DNA of 64,000 nt, from the NCBI RefSeq assembly GCF_001443045.1, contig NZ_LKPJ01000002.1:380074-444073 (forward strand). Direction: 5' to 3'. The notes below the pieces were generated by a model that worked only from the letters and a program-made list of their open reading frames with translations, searched no databases and was not told the DNA's origin. The position numbers and the translations under genes are program-made. Shown here piece after piece: positions 52,872-62,922 of this stretch. The DNA comes from Burkholderia ambifaria. Lineage in GTDB: Bacteria > Pseudomonadota > Gammaproteobacteria > Burkholderiales > Burkholderiaceae. The number at the start of each line of letters is the position of its first letter. Position 1 is the first letter of the stretch.

Positions 52872-54038
52872 ATGCAGTTCGACCTGACCGACGACCAGCG
52901 CGCGATCGAAAGCGCGATCGAGAAAATCTGCGAACGCTTCGGCGACGACTACTGGCTCGAACGCGATCGCGCGGGCGGGTTTCCGTCCGACTTTCACGCG
53001 GCGCTCGCCGAAGCCGGCTGGCTCGGCATCGCGATGGACCCGGCCCACGGCGGCGCCGGGCTCGGGATGACCGAGGCCGCCCTGATGATGCGCATGATCA
53101 GCGCGTCGGGTGCCGGCCTGTCGGGCGCATCGGCCGTGCACATGAACATCTTCGGGCTGAACCCCGTGCAGGTGTTCGGCAACGATGCGCAAAAGGCGCG
53201 CTTCCTGCCGTCGCTGATCGCCGGGCGCGACAAGGCCTGCTTCGCGGTGACCGAGCCCGACGCCGGCCTCGACACGACGCACCTGAGCACGCAGGCGCGC
53301 CGCGACGGCGACCATTACGTGCTGAGCGGGCGCAAGATCTGGATCTCGACCGCGCAGGTCGCGAACAAGATGCTGATCATCGCGCGCACGACGCCGCTCG
53401 ACCAGGTCGCGAAGCCGACCGACGGGCTGAGCCTGTTCTACACCGACCTCGACCGGTCGCGCGTCGAAGTGCGAGAGATCGAAAAGATGGGCCGCAAGGC
53501 CGTCGATTCGAACATGCTGTTCATCGACAACCTGCGCGTGCCGCGCGACGACCTGATCGGCAACGAGGGCGACGGCTTTCGCTACCTGCTGCACGGGCTG
53601 AACCCCGAGCGGATCCTGATCGCCGCCGAGGCGATCGGTCTCGGGCAGGCCGCGCTGCGGCGCGCGACGCAGTATGCGTGCGAGCGCGTCGTGTTCGGCC
53701 GGCCGATCGGGCAGAACCAGTCGATCCAGCATCCGCTCGCGCAGGCGTGGATGCAGCTCGAGGCCGCGTGGCTGATGGTGATGAAGGCGGCGACGCGCTA
53801 CGACGCGGGGCAGTCGTGCGGCGCGGAGGCGAACGCCGCGAAGTACCTCGGCGCGGAAGCCGCGTTCCAGGCGTGCCAGACGGCGATCGCGACGCACGGC
53901 GGAATGGGCTATGCGAAGGAATACCATGTCGAGCGCTACCTGCGCGAGTGTATGATTCCGAGGCTCGCGCCCGTGAGTCCGCAACTGATCCTGTGCTACA
54001 TCGCGGAGAAGGTGCTCGGGCTGCCGAAGTCGTACTGA
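52872..54038 (+). CDS. Acyl-CoA dehydrogenase
   Basis: A 388-residue flavoprotein. Family blocks seen: C-F-A-V-T-E-P-D-A-G (about residue 118), K-I-W-I-S-T-A (about 155), and the C-terminal H-G-G-M-G-Y-A-K-E-Y-H-V-E-R-Y-L-R-E. At the place where most family members have the catalytic Glu in Y-E-G-T, this protein reads L-A-P-V-S-P. A Glu in G-L-N-P-E-R-I (about residue 246) sits where isovaleryl-CoA and long-chain enzymes keep theirs, so a branched or unusual acyl-CoA substrate is likely. RBS GGAGAG upstream. Member of the 50177-54842 catabolic set. Confidence 0.9.
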   Translation: MQFDLTDDQRAIESAIEKICERFGDDYWLERDRAGGFPSDFHAALAEAGWLGIAMDPAHGGAGLGMTEAALMMRMISASGAGLSGASAVHMNIFGLNPVQVFGNDAQKARFLPSLIAGRDKACFAVTEPDAGLDTTHLSTQARRDGDHYVLSGRKIWISTAQVANKMLIIARTTPLDQVAKPTDGLSLFYTDLDRSRVEVREIEKMGRKAVDSNMLFIDNLRVPRDDLIGNEGDGFRYLLHGLNPERILIAAEAIGLGQAALRRATQYACERVVFGRPIGQNQSIQHPLAQAWMQLEAAWLMVMKAATRYDAGQSCGAEANAAKYLGAEAAFQACQTAIATHGGMGYAKEYHVERYLRECMIPRLAPVSPQLILCYIAEKVLGLPKSY

Positions 54039-54098
54039 CCGTAGCGACCCGGCGGCCGGCCCGGCGCGCGGCTTCCCGTTCCGAATCAAGCGCTCGCC

Positions 54099-54842
54099 AT
54101 GGATGTCAAACTCGTTGCCCGCACGCTCGACCTGTTCGAGCTGTTCGCCGCCGAACGGCGGCCGCTGCCGCTCACCGAACTCGCGCGCCTGCTCAACGTG
54201 CCGGCGTCGAGTTGCCTGGCGATGGCGCGCACGCTCGTGAGCCGCGGCTATCTGTACGAGGTGCGCAAGCGCGGCGGCTACTATCCGACGCGGCGCCTGC
54301 AGACGATCGCCGCCGCGATCGACGCGACCGATCCCGTCGTCGACATCGTGCATCCGCAGCTCGTCGCGCTGCGCGACGCGAGCCGCGAGACGGCCGTGCT
54401 CGGCAAGATCCAGGGCGCGTCGGTCACGTATCTCGACGTCGTCGAATCCGAGCAGGCGATCCGCTATACGCGCCAGCCCGGCGAGCTGCGCCCGCTGCAT
54501 GCGAATTCGATCGGCAAGGCGATCTTCGCGGAACTCGCGAGCGATGCGCAGCAGGCGCTCGGCGCGCAGCTGTCGTTCGAACGCTTCACCGATGCGACGG
54601 TGGCCGACCTGCCGGCGCTCGTCGCGCAAGCCTCACGGTTTCGCGAACTCGGCTGGGCCGAGAACTTCGGCGAGAGCGCGCCCGAGCTGTCGGCGATCGC
54701 GGTCGCGCTGACGCTCGACGGCGACTGGTACGGGCTGTCGGTCGTCGGCCCGACCGAGCGGATCCGCCAGCATCGCGACACGCATGCGGCGCTGCTGGTC
54801 GACGCGAAGGCGCGGCTGCTGGCCGAGCAGGGGCGCGGCTGA
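54099..54842 (+). CDS. IclR-family transcriptional regulator
   Basis: A 247-residue regulator. The N-terminal winged helix (A-R-T-L-D-L-F-E-L-F-A to L-Y-E-V-R-K-R-G-G-Y-Y-P, residues about 5-65) is followed by the IclR effector domain (R-E-T-A-V-L-G-K near 95, S-I-G-K-A-I-F-A near 138, G-W-A-E-N-F-G-E-S near 184). It is likely the local regulator of the CoA-transferase, transporter and dehydrogenase genes, sensing their substrate; the inverted repeats at 50066-50100 are a candidate target. It is 60 bp downstream of the dehydrogenase, with no strong RBS. Confidence 0.9.
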   Translation: MDVKLVARTLDLFELFAAERRPLPLTELARLLNVPASSCLAMARTLVSRGYLYEVRKRGGYYPTRRLQTIAAAIDATDPVVDIVHPQLVALRDASRETAVLGKIQGASVTYLDVVESEQAIRYTRQPGELRPLHANSIGKAIFAELASDAQQALGAQLSFERFTDATVADLPALVAQASRFRELGWAENFGESAPELSAIAVALTLDGDWYGLSVVGPTERIRQHRDTHAALLVDAKARLLAEQGRG

Positions 54843-54904
54843 CGTAGCCACCTGCCGCGCTGCCTGCTGCCCTCGGGTACTCAGGTACTCGGGTGCGCGA
54901 GCCG

Positions 54905-56626
54905 TCAGCGATACCAGCGCGGCGTATACACCCATTCGCGCCCGTCGCCGATCGTGAAACGTCGCGTCGTCGACGAACCGACGATCACCATCGTGCGCAT
55001 GTCCACCTGGTCGCTGCGCAGCGCGCCGAGGGTCGTCGTTGCGAGTGTCGCGCCAGGCCGGCCGATATCGCGGCCGAGCACGACGACCGTATCGGCCGCG
55101 CGATGCGCGCGCACGGCGTCGAGCGCACGATCGAGCTGCCACGGCCGCGCACGCGAGATCGGGTTGTAGAACGCCATCACGAGATCGGCTTGCGCCGCAT
55201 GCCGCAGGCGCGTCTCGATCACATCCCATGGCTTCAGGTTGTCCGACAGCGAGATCGCGCAGAAATCGTGGCCGAGCGGCGCACCGGCCTGCGCGGCGGT
55301 CGCGAGCGATGCCGATACGCCGGGTTCGACGCGCAGCTCGACCGCCGCCCATTGCGGATCGCGCGCTTCGTCGAGTGCCTCGAGCACGGCCGCGGCCATC
55401 GCGAACACGCCCGGGTCGCCCGACGACACGACCGCGACGCGCCGGCCTTCGGCCGCCAGTTCGAACGCATGGCGCGCGCGCTGCATTTCTTCGCGATTGT
55501 CGGTGCCGTGCACGCGCTGGTCCGCGCGGAACGGGCCGGCCATCGTCACGTAGGTCGTATAGCCGAGGATGTCGGTGGCTTCCGCGAGTGCGGTGCGCGC
55601 AGCCGGCGTAAGCCATGCGGCATCGCCCGGGCCGAGGCCGAGCACCGTCAGGCGGCCCCGCGCACGGCCGAGCGTCGCGGGATCGACCGGCTGCGCGGCA
55701 ACCGCGCAGGCGAAGCCGTCGGACGTTGTGCGCAACGTGTGCGCCACGCGCAACGCATTGCCGAGCACGGCCGCCGCATCGGTGTCGCCGCCGGCAACAT
55801 CCGCGAAGCGCAGCGGCACGCCCAGCGTGTGCGCCGCCGCTTCGACCCGTGCCTCGCCGAGCATCGTCGCGGGTGCGACGAGCGCGGCGAGCGCCAGCCG
55901 CGCGAGGCCTTGCGCGTCCAGCAGCGCATCGATGCGTTCGGCGAGCGGGGGCGCCGCGTCGGCCTGCACACCGCGCGCATCGATGCCGACCACCACGCTG
56001 CGCGGATGGATCACGAGTTCGTCGCGCGCGCCGCGCCACGCATCGGGCGTCACGCGGATCGCATGCGCTGCCGCGTCGTCGCGCGGCAGCGCGACGTCGT
56101 CGAGCCACGGTGCCGCGCCGTCGATGCGCGTGGCCGCGCCCGCGAGCAGGTCCGACACGAAGCGCTTGCCTTGCTGGAGATCGGCGAGCGCATAGCCGTC
56201 GGGTGGATTGAGCACGCATGCGCCGAAGCGCAGCTCGCCGCTCGTCGTGATCGCCGGTGCGACGCCGAGGCATTCGGCGATTTCGCGCGCGATCACGTTG
56301 ACGCCCGTCAATCCGCCGAGCAGCGGCACGACGGCCGAGCCGTCTTCCGCGACCGCCAGCACAGGCGGCTCGACTCCCTTGTCGGCCAGTGCCGGCGCGA
56401 CGCAACGGATCACGATGCCGGCCGCGCACAGCGCGACGATCGGCAGGCCGCGCGCGTAAAGCTCGCGCAGGTGTGTGCCGAGCTCGTCGAACGGCACGTC
56501 GGCCTCGACGCGCGACGCGAGCCCGTGCACGAGCGCCCCCGGATAACGCGCCTGGATGCGTCGCGCGGTTTCGAGCGCGCCCGCGCCGAGAATCACGATC
56601 GCGGGCGGAGTCGTCATCCTTGCCAT
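54905..56626 (-). CDS. cobJ: CbiG-CobJ fusion: cobalt-precorrin-5A hydrolase-like plus precorrin-3B C17-methyltransferase
   Basis: A 573-residue fusion. The N-terminal part (about 1-325) is CbiG-like, including its N-terminal domain ([20 protein letters not shown] near 102) and a CbiG-C domain ([10 protein letters not shown] near 215). The C-terminal part (about 330-573) is a CobJ/CbiH methylase: [46 protein letters not shown]. CobJ methylates C17 and contracts the ring. ATG 56626 has GGGGGAAAA before it; ATG 56617 would overlap the cobI stop as ATGA. Last gene of the cobG-H-I-J transcript. Confidence 0.9.
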   Translation of the reverse strand: MARMTTPPAIVILGAGALETARRIQARYPGALVHGLASRVEADVPFDELGTHLRELYARGLPIVALCAAGIVIRCVAPALADKGVEPPVLAVAEDGSAVVPLLGGLTGVNVIAREIAECLGVAPAITTSGELRFGACVLNPPDGYALADLQQGKRFVSDLLAGAATRIDGAAPWLDDVALPRDDAAAHAIRVTPDAWRGARDELVIHPRSVVVGIDARGVQADAAPPLAERIDALLDAQGLARLALAALVAPATMLGEARVEAAAHTLGVPLRFADVAGGDTDAAAVLGNALRVAHTLRTTSDGFACAVAAQPVDPATLGRARGRLTVLGLGPGDAAWLTPAARTALAEATDILGYTTYVTMAGPFRADQRVHGTDNREEMQRARHAFELAAEGRRVAVVSSGDPGVFAMAAAVLEALDEARDPQWAAVELRVEPGVSASLATAAQAGAPLGHDFCAISLSDNLKPWDVIETRLRHAAQADLVMAFYNPISRARPWQLDRALDAVRAHRAADTVVVLGRDIGRPGATLATTTLGALRSDQVDMRTMVIVGSSTTRRFTIGDGREWVYTPRWYR

Positions 56627-57348
56627 TTTTCCCCCGGTACGACGAGCAGCGAGAAATACGGCGATGCCATCGGGTCGACCTCGTCGAGCGGCACGATGCG
56701 CTGGGTCGCCATCGTCGCGCGCTCGACGTACAGCGCGCGCTTCGCGAGCCCGAGTGCGTCGAGCACGCGCCGCACCTTGTCGAAGTTGCGGCCGAGCTTC
56801 ATCACGACGGCCGCGTCGGCCTGTGCGAGCCGCGCGCGCAGTTCGTCCTCAGGCAGCACGCCGGACAGCACCGACAGGCTCTGGTTGCGATAGACGAGCG
56901 GCTGGCCGAGCACGGCCGTGCCGCCGAGCATCGCGCACACGCCCGGGATCACTTCGGTGTCGTAGCGCGGCGCGAGGCGATCGTGCAGGTACATGTACGA
57001 CCCGTAGAAGAACGGATCGCCTTCGCAGATCACCGCGACGTCGCGCCCGGCGTCGAGATGCGCCGCGACGATCTCGGCGGCCGTGTCGTAGAAGTCGGCG
57101 ATCACCGTCTCGTAGCAGAGCGGCGGCGGCAGCGTCTCGGTCGTCACCGGATAGACGAGCGGCAGCTGCGTCTGCGCTTCGAGCAGGTGCGCTTCGACGA
57201 TCCCGTACGCATTGCCTTTCTTGCCTTTCGCGACGAAATACGCGACCACCGGCGCGGCCTGCAGCACGCGCAGCGCCTTGATCGTCATCAGCTCAGGGTC
57301 GCCGGGGCCGACGCCGACCCCGAACAGGCGTCCGCGCGGGGCCGTCAT
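56614..57348 (-). CDS. cobI: CobI, precorrin-2 C20-methyltransferase
   Basis: A 244-residue tetrapyrrole methylase. Motifs: [18 protein letters not shown] (residues about 8-25), [17 protein letters not shown] (about 105-121), V-I-P-G-V-C-A-M near 137, V-V-M-K-L-G-R-N near 187. E-G-D-P-F-F-Y-G-S is diagnostic of CobI/CbiL. It methylates C20 of precorrin-2 to give precorrin-3A. It overlaps cobH as ATGA. Confidence 0.93.
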   Translation of the reverse strand: MTAPRGRLFGVGVGPGDPELMTIKALRVLQAAPVVAYFVAKGKKGNAYGIVEAHLLEAQTQLPLVYPVTTETLPPPLCYETVIADFYDTAAEIVAAHLDAGRDVAVICEGDPFFYGSYMYLHDRLAPRYDTEVIPGVCAMLGGTAVLGQPLVYRNQSLSVLSGVLPEDELRARLAQADAAVVMKLGRNFDKVRRVLDALGLAKRALYVERATMATQRIVPLDEVDPMASPYFSLLVVPGEKWQG

Positions 57349-57971
57349 TCGGCCTCCGTCGCGAGTGCGTTGACCGCGGCGGCGGCCATCGCGCTGCCGC
57401 CGCGTCGGCCGAGCAGCGCGACGTACGGCACGCCGCGGCTGTCCGCGTCGAGCATCGCCTTCGATTCGGCCGCACCGATGAAGCCGACCGGAAAGCCGAG
57501 GATCAGCGCGGGGCGCGGCGCACCGGCGTCGATCATGTCGAGCAGGTGGAACAGCGCGGTCGGCGCATTGCCGATCACGACGACGCTGCCGGCCAGGTGC
57601 GGGCGCCACAGTTCGAGCGCGGCGGCCGAGCGCGTGTTGCCGAGATGCCGCGCGAGGTCGGGCACGGCCGGTTCGCCGAGCGTGCAGATCACGCGATTGC
57701 CGGCCGGCAGCCGCGCGCGCGTGATGCCTTCGGCGACCATCTTCGCGTCGCAGAGAATCGGCGCGCCGGCCGCGAGCGCGGTGCGGCCCGCCGTGCCGGC
57801 GCCGGCCGAAAAGCGCAGGTCGTAGACGACATCGACCATCCCGCACGCGTGGATCACGCGCACCGCGAGTTTCTCGAGATCGGGCGGAACCTGCGACAGG
57901 TCGGCCTCGGCGCGGATCGTCGCGAACGACTGGCGGTAGATTTCCTGCCCGTCGCGAATATAGTCAAGCAT
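57345..57971 (-). CDS. cobH: CobH, precorrin-8X methylmutase
   Basis: A 208-residue CobH/CbiC enzyme. Conserved blocks: [11 protein letters not shown] near residue 40 (with the catalytic His), [12 protein letters not shown] near 76, I-G-N-A-P-T-A-L-F near 133, [13 protein letters not shown] near 157. It moves a methyl group from C11 to C12 to form hydrogenobyrinate. It overlaps the cobG end by 8 nt. Confidence 0.94.
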   Translation of the reverse strand: MLDYIRDGQEIYRQSFATIRAEADLSQVPPDLEKLAVRVIHACGMVDVVYDLRFSAGAGTAGRTALAAGAPILCDAKMVAEGITRARLPAGNRVICTLGEPAVPDLARHLGNTRSAAALELWRPHLAGSVVVIGNAPTALFHLLDMIDAGAPRPALILGFPVGFIGAAESKAMLDADSRGVPYVALLGRRGGSAMAAAAVNALATEAE

Positions 57972-59367
57972 CGGTGGTGTCCTGGCTGTGCCGCGCGCCC
58001 GTCAGTCGGGCCGCGGCCTGGTCAATCGTCAGATGGCGCGCGAGCGGGGCGCCGAGGCCCGCGGCGGCGTCGCGCCGGTAAAGGTCGTAGCGTGCGGGCG
58101 CGACCGCGACGAGCGTGTGCGTCGCGGGGTGCGGCAGCGCGCAATGGCGCTCGCAGCCGGTCAGGTGCACGTCGACCGGATGGCCGACGCGCGCGGCCAG
58201 CGCGAGCGCATCGTGTTTCGTATCGGCGCGCGACTTCGCGCAGCCCGCGCTGCCGGTGCAGGCAACCAGCGCCGCCAGCGGGTCGGATGCCGTGCATACC
58301 AGGCCGAGCGACGCGAGCGCATCGAGCACGGCCGGCGCGCATTCATGCCGCACGCCATGCACGAACACGCCTTGCCACGGGGTCATCGACAGCGTGCCGT
58401 CGCCTTCGGCTTCGGTCAGTGCCGCGAGTCGCTCCAGTTGCGTCGCGTCGAGCCGGCCGAGCACGCACTGCGCGCCGACGCTGCAGTACGCCGCGTCGAG
58501 CGACGGCCGTGCGCCGAAGCGCAGCGCGGCATCCGCGGGCATGCGCCGCCAGCCGGCCAGTGCCGGATCGGCCTCGAGCGAGAAGGGTACGTAGTGCTGC
58601 GCGCGCGCGCGCAACGCGCGTTCGCCGCCGGTCGCGAGCCATGCGCGCATCCGCGTGACGTCGGCCGGCGCAAGATCGAGGAACGCGAGCAGCAACGCAC
58701 GCACGAGCGCGACGGCCTGGTTCGGCGCCACGTCGAACGACGCGGGCGAATCGTCGGACGAGACCGGCGGACAGCCGGCCAGGCCCGCGGCGATGCGGAC
58801 CGCGCCGTCGCCGCGGCGCCGCGCGGCGAGCCAGATGTCGTGCGGATGATCGAGCGCCGCGACCGATTCGCCGCCGTCGAGCTGGATCGAGAATTTCGGC
58901 GACAGCTCGCCGCGGCGCGGCGCGTGCGTCAGCATGTCGAGCAACGGAAGCGCGAGTGCGCGGCTGTCGAGCAGCGCGGCAGGATCGAGCCCGGCGAGCG
59001 GGCTGAGCATCACATTGCGGACGTCGTCGCTCGCGGCGAGCGCGGCCGTATCGGCGGTGGCGTCCGCAGTTGCATCGACGGGTGGGCCGAGACCCGCGTC
59101 GAGTAACGCACGCGTCAGCGCGTCGGCCGCGCCGTCGCGAATGCCGCGCAGCTGGAGATTCGCGCGATTGGTTGCGTCGATCGTGCCGGAGCCGTACACG
59201 CGCGCGGCGGCGGCGATCGCGCGCGCCTGGCGGGCCTCGAGCCGGCCGCCCGGCAGCTTGATCCGGCACAGTCCGCCGTCGGCGGCCGCGACGACGCGCA
59301 CGAGCCCCGGGCAAGCCGACGGGCGCACGACGGGTGACGCAGGAATCGAAACGGGGGCGGAACTCAC
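57964..59367 (-). CDS. cobG: CobG, precorrin-3B synthase
   Basis: About 467 residues; a nitrite/sulfite-reductase-type monooxygenase of the aerobic B12 pathway. The N-terminal ferredoxin-like half-domain has I-K-L-P-G-G and Y-G-S-G-T-I-D-A-T-N-R-A-N-L-Q-L-R-G. The C-terminal half has the iron-sulfur cysteines C-x5-C (C-T-G-S-A-G-C) and C-x3-C (G-C-E-R-H-C). It uses oxygen to make precorrin-3B. The frame is open back through the riboswitch; the GTG at 59367 is the likely start since the region upstream is the riboswitch. Confidence 0.9.
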   Translation of the reverse strand: MSSAPVSIPASPVVRPSACPGLVRVVAAADGGLCRIKLPGGRLEARQARAIAAAARVYGSGTIDATNRANLQLRGIRDGAADALTRALLDAGLGPPVDATADATADTAALAASDDVRNVMLSPLAGLDPAALLDSRALALPLLDMLTHAPRRGELSPKFSIQLDGGESVAALDHPHDIWLAARRRGDGAVRIAAGLAGCPPVSSDDSPASFDVAPNQAVALVRALLLAFLDLAPADVTRMRAWLATGGERALRARAQHYVPFSLEADPALAGWRRMPADAALRFGARPSLDAAYCSVGAQCVLGRLDATQLERLAALTEAEGDGTLSMTPWQGVFVHGVRHECAPAVLDALASLGLVCTASDPLAALVACTGSAGCAKSRADTKHDALALAARVGHPVDVHLTGCERHCALPHPATHTLVAVAPARYDLYRRDAAAGLGAPLARHLTIDQAAARLTGARHSQDTTDA

Positions 59368-59441
59368 GGGATACCGGGACAGTGTCGCGCCGCGGCCAAC
59401 GCATCGGTACACCCCGCCCGACGCCGACTGGCACGCACGCA

Positions 59442-59614
59442 CTTTCAGGCCGGCAGGTCTCCTGGCTGACAGGTCGGCGCCGGCTCCCGGCCTTCCCGGT
59501 GAAACCAGTGGCATGAGGGGGAGATCGGCTCGCTGTCTACAGTTGCGGGGGCAGCCACAGCGGCGCGAGGCGCGCCCTGTGTTCCCTCTTCGGCCCCGAA
59601 GGGCACCGGCGAAC
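59442..59614 (-). ncRNA. Cobalamin riboswitch controlling cobG-cobH-cobI-cobJ
   Basis: On the minus strand: GGTGCCCTTCGG near 59600, AGAGGGAACACAGGG (about 59587-59573), GCTGTGGCTGCCCCCGCAACTGTA (about 59560-59537, in two blocks), GCCACTGG (about 59513), CCGGGAAGGC (about 59495) and AGCCAGGAGACCTGCC (about 59468-59453). These are the full conserved set of the adenosylcobalamin riboswitch, including the classic B12 box. It is the third riboswitch of this class in the window and differs clearly in sequence from the other two. Confidence 0.95.
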
Positions 59615-59829
59615 GAACGGCCGTAGGATACCCGATTTCACGGTCGCTTCGCGACCGCCGGGCGCGTGCCGCGATCGCAGCGAAACGCGGCCCGGCGCCG
59701 GCGGGTCAGCAGATGAAACGCGCGGTGGAACACGGTACCATGCCGACTTTCGCAACGCGGACGGCCGCGCCGGCGCCTTCTCGGCCGCCGTGCGGCGACT
59801 CGATGAAATCGGACGATGGGGAAGGGTGC

Positions 59830-61065
59830 ATGACGGCGTGGCTGACGGTAGTGGGCATCGGCGACGACGGCTACGCGGGGCTCGGACGCAGCGCGCGGCG
59901 CGCGCTGCTCGAGGCGACGCGGGTCGTCGGCGCGAAGCGGCACCTCGACATGCTGCCCGCGCGGCTGCCGGCCGCACGCGAAGCGTGGCCGTCGCCGTTC
60001 GACCTGTCGGGCCTGCTCGCGCGGCGCGGCACGCCCGTCTGCGTGCTCGCCAGCGGCGACCCGATGCTGTTCGGCGTGGGCGCCACGCTCGCGCGCGAAC
60101 TCTCCCCCGACGAATGGCGCGTGCTACCCGCCCCGTCGTCGCTGTCGCTGGCGGCCGCGCGGCTCGGCTGGCCACTGCAGGACGTCGGCGCGGTGTCGCT
60201 CGTCGGCCGGCCGCTCGCGACGCTCGCGCGCCACCTGCTGCCGGGCCGGCGCCTGTTCGTGCTGAGCGCCGACGGCCGCACGCCGGCCACGGTGGCCGCC
60301 GAACTCGCCGCGCGCGGCTTCGGTCCCACGCGCATCAGCGTGTTCGAGCATCTCGGCGGCCCGCTCGAGCGGCGTCTCGACGGCCTCGCGCAAGACTGGC
60401 ACATCGCCGAAACCGCCGCGCTCAATCTCGTCGCGCTCGACTGCCGGGCCGGCCCCGATGCGCCGCGCCGCGCGCTCACGCCCGGCCTGCCCGACGACGC
60501 GTATCGCCACGACGGCCAGCTCACCAAGCGCGACATGCGCGCGCTGACGCTCGGGCGCCTCGCGCCCGCGCCCGGCGAACTGCTGTGGGACGTCGGCGCG
60601 GGCAGCGGCTCGATCGGCATCGAATGGATGCGCGCGCATCCGTCGTGCCAGGCGATCGCGATCGAGTCGCATGCCGAACGGCAGCGCTTCATCGAGCACA
60701 ACCGCGACGCGCTCGGCGTGCCGGGCCTGCAACTCGTCGCGGGGCGCGCGCCCGATGCGCTCGCGGGGCTCGCCGCACCCGATGCGATCTTCATCGGCGG
60801 CGGCGCGACCGCACCCGGCGTGCTCGATGCGTGCTGGTCGGCGCTGAAGCCCGGCGGCCGGCTCGTCGCGAACGCGGTCACGCTGCAGGGCGAACTGGCG
60901 CTCGCCGCGTGGCGCGATGCGCATGGCGGCACGCTCACGCGCGTGTCGCTCGCGCACGCCGAGCCGCTCGGCCGCTTCGATACGTGGCGGCAGCCGTTGC
61001 CGGTTACGCTGTACGACGTGCGCAAACCCGATTCAACGGCAACGGCATTCACGGACCTCGCGTGA
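59830..61065 (+). CDS. cobL: CobL, precorrin-6B methylase / decarboxylase (CbiE-CbiT fusion)
   Basis: A 411-residue fusion. The N-terminal CbiE-type methylase has V-V-G-I-G-D-D-G (about residues 7-14) and [12 protein letters not shown] near 76. The C-terminal CbiT-type domain has R-D-M-R-A-L-T-L near 235 and the SAM site [14 protein letters not shown] (about 252-265). It methylates C5 and C15 and decarboxylates the C12 acetate. It is the first gene of the rightward cobL-cbiD-cobK-cobM group, divergent from cobG; no riboswitch is seen on its own strand. GAAGGG precedes the ATG. Confidence 0.93.
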   Translation: MTAWLTVVGIGDDGYAGLGRSARRALLEATRVVGAKRHLDMLPARLPAAREAWPSPFDLSGLLARRGTPVCVLASGDPMLFGVGATLARELSPDEWRVLPAPSSLSLAAARLGWPLQDVGAVSLVGRPLATLARHLLPGRRLFVLSADGRTPATVAAELAARGFGPTRISVFEHLGGPLERRLDGLAQDWHIAETAALNLVALDCRAGPDAPRRALTPGLPDDAYRHDGQLTKRDMRALTLGRLAPAPGELLWDVGAGSGSIGIEWMRAHPSCQAIAIESHAERQRFIEHNRDALGVPGLQLVAGRAPDALAGLAAPDAIFIGGGATAPGVLDACWSALKPGGRLVANAVTLQGELALAAWRDAHGGTLTRVSLAHAEPLGRFDTWRQPLPVTLYDVRKPDSTATAFTDLA

Positions 61066-62153
61066 TGCGCGACGAAACCCCCGAACAACCGGCACCGCTG
61101 CGCTTCGGCTATACGACCGGCAGCTGCGCGACCGCGACGTCGCTCGCCGCCGCGCGCCTGCTGCTCGCGGGTCGCGCGGACGATGCGGTCGAGATCGTGT
61201 TGCCGAAGGGGCAGCGCGTGATGATGCGGCTCGAATTCTGCCGGGCCACGGCCGACGGTGCGGAAGCCGGCACTGTCAAGGACGCCGGTGACGATCCGGA
61301 CGTCACGCACGGCGCGCTGATCTTCGCGCGCGTTGCGCTGTCCGCCGCGCCCGGCGTGCGCTTTCATGCGGGGCCGGGCGTCGGCACGGTCACGCGCGCG
61401 GGGCTCACGCTGGCGGTCGGCGAACCGGCGATCAATCCGGTGCCGCGCCAGATGATGACCACGCACCTCGACGCGCTCGCGGCCGAACACGGCTATGCAG
61501 GCGGCTTCGACGTGACGATCGGCGTCGAGGGCGGCGAGGCGCTCGCGCTGAAGACGATGAACCCGCGGCTGGGCATCGTCGGCGGATTGTCGATCCTCGG
61601 CACGACCGGCATCGTGCGGCCGTTCTCGTGCTCGGCGTACATCGCGTCGATTCATCAGGGTATCGACGTCGCCCGCGCGAACGGGATCGCGCACATCGCC
61701 GCGTGCACCGGCAACGCGAGCGAGGACGCGATGCGCGCGCACTACGGCCTGCCCGACATGGCGCTGATCGAAATGGGCGACTTTGCCGGCGCGGTGCTCA
61801 AGCACCTGCGCCGCGCGCCGATCGCACGGCTGTCGATGTGCGGCGGCTTCGGCAAGCTCAGCAAGCTCGCAGCCGGCCATCTCGACCTGCACAGCCGGCA
61901 TTCGAGCATCGACCTGCTGCTGCTCGCGCAGTGGGCGGCCGAGGCCGGCGCGAACGAGGCGCTGCAGGCCGCGATGCGCGCGTCGAACACCAGCCAGGAA
62001 GCGCTGAAGCTCGCGAACGCCAGCGGCGTGCCGCTCGGCGACATCGTCTGCGCGCACGCGCTGCGGGTCGCGCGCGACATCGTGCCGGCCTCGGTCGCGG
62101 TCGAGATGTTCGCGATCGACCGGCAGGGCCGCTTCGTCGGGAGTGCACGATGA
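61065..62153 (+). CDS. cbiD: CbiD, cobalt-precorrin-5B C1-methyltransferase
   Basis: A 362-residue CbiD protein. The N terminus [19 protein letters not shown] (about residues 11-29) and [12 protein letters not shown] (about 72-83) are diagnostic. Further blocks are [14 protein letters not shown] and [11 protein letters not shown]. CbiD methylates C1 with loss of a two-carbon fragment and belongs to the cobalt-early pathway; the aerobic CobF does the same job elsewhere. No cobF is present in this window, so CbiD probably replaces it. The ATG overlaps the cobL stop (TGATG). Confidence 0.93.
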   Translation: MRDETPEQPAPLRFGYTTGSCATATSLAAARLLLAGRADDAVEIVLPKGQRVMMRLEFCRATADGAEAGTVKDAGDDPDVTHGALIFARVALSAAPGVRFHAGPGVGTVTRAGLTLAVGEPAINPVPRQMMTTHLDALAAEHGYAGGFDVTIGVEGGEALALKTMNPRLGIVGGLSILGTTGIVRPFSCSAYIASIHQGIDVARANGIAHIAACTGNASEDAMRAHYGLPDMALIEMGDFAGAVLKHLRRAPIARLSMCGGFGKLSKLAAGHLDLHSRHSSIDLLLLAQWAAEAGANEALQAAMRASNTSQEALKLANASGVPLGDIVCAHALRVARDIVPASVAVEMFAIDRQGRFVGSAR

Positions 62154-62881
62154 GCGCGCGCATCCTGCTGCTCGGCGGCACCGGCGACGCGCTGAAGATC
62201 GCACGCGCGCTCGGCCCGCGACACGTCTATAGCCTCGCGGGCCTCGGCAAGGTGCCCGACGACCTGCGCTGCGACGTTCGCGTTGGCGGCTTCGGCGGCG
62301 CTGCCGGGCTTGCCGCGTATCTGCGCAGCGCCGGCATCGGCCTCGTGATCGACGCGACGCATCCGTATGCCGCACAAATCAGTGCAAATGCCGCGGCCGC
62401 GGCGCGTGAAGCGGGCGTGCCGCTGTGGGCGCTGCGCCGTGCGCCGTGGGCGCCCGGGCACGGCGACGACTGGCGGATGGTCGACGACTGGGCCGGCATC
62501 GAGGCGGCGCTCGCGCCATTCCGGCGGCCGCTGTTCACGCTCGGCCGCGAACCGCTCGCGCATCTCGACGAGATCCCGCCGCACCAGTTCTGGCTGGTGC
62601 GCTGCCTCGATGCGCACCCCGGCAACGCGCGCGCGCAGATCGTCGCGACGCGCGGACCGTTCACGCTCGACGGCGAACGCGCGCTGTTCGCCCTCGCGGG
62701 TATCGACGTCGTCGTCAGCAAGAACAGCGGCGGCGCCGCTACCGAGGCCAAGCTCGACGTCGCACGCGAACGCAGGCTGCCGGTCGTGATGCTGAAAAGG
62801 CCGCCGCTGCCCGACGCCGACCGCGCATTCGACTCGGCCGCCGTGCTGCTCGACGCGCTCGACCCGGCCGCGCGCACGTGA
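62150..62881 (+). CDS. cobK: CobK, precorrin-6A reductase
   Basis: A 243-residue CobK/CbiJ reductase. Seen: [14 protein letters not shown] at the N terminus, V-R-V-G-G-F-G-G near 44, [13 protein letters not shown] near 66, and [14 protein letters not shown] near the C terminus. It reduces precorrin-6A with NADPH. ATGA overlap with cbiD; 41 bp to cobM. Confidence 0.93.
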   Translation: MSARILLLGGTGDALKIARALGPRHVYSLAGLGKVPDDLRCDVRVGGFGGAAGLAAYLRSAGIGLVIDATHPYAAQISANAAAAAREAGVPLWALRRAPWAPGHGDDWRMVDDWAGIEAALAPFRRPLFTLGREPLAHLDEIPPHQFWLVRCLDAHPGNARAQIVATRGPFTLDGERALFALAGIDVVVSKNSGGAATEAKLDVARERRLPVVMLKRPPLPDADRAFDSAAVLLDALDPAART

Positions 62882-62922
62882 TGCCGCGCTCGGCTGCCCC
62901 ATGAATTGACGGAGATTTCTGG

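Noticed and set aside
59368..59514. Longer CobG N terminus
   Set aside because: These codons overlap the conserved B12 box of the riboswitch; family similarity begins after the GTG at 59367.
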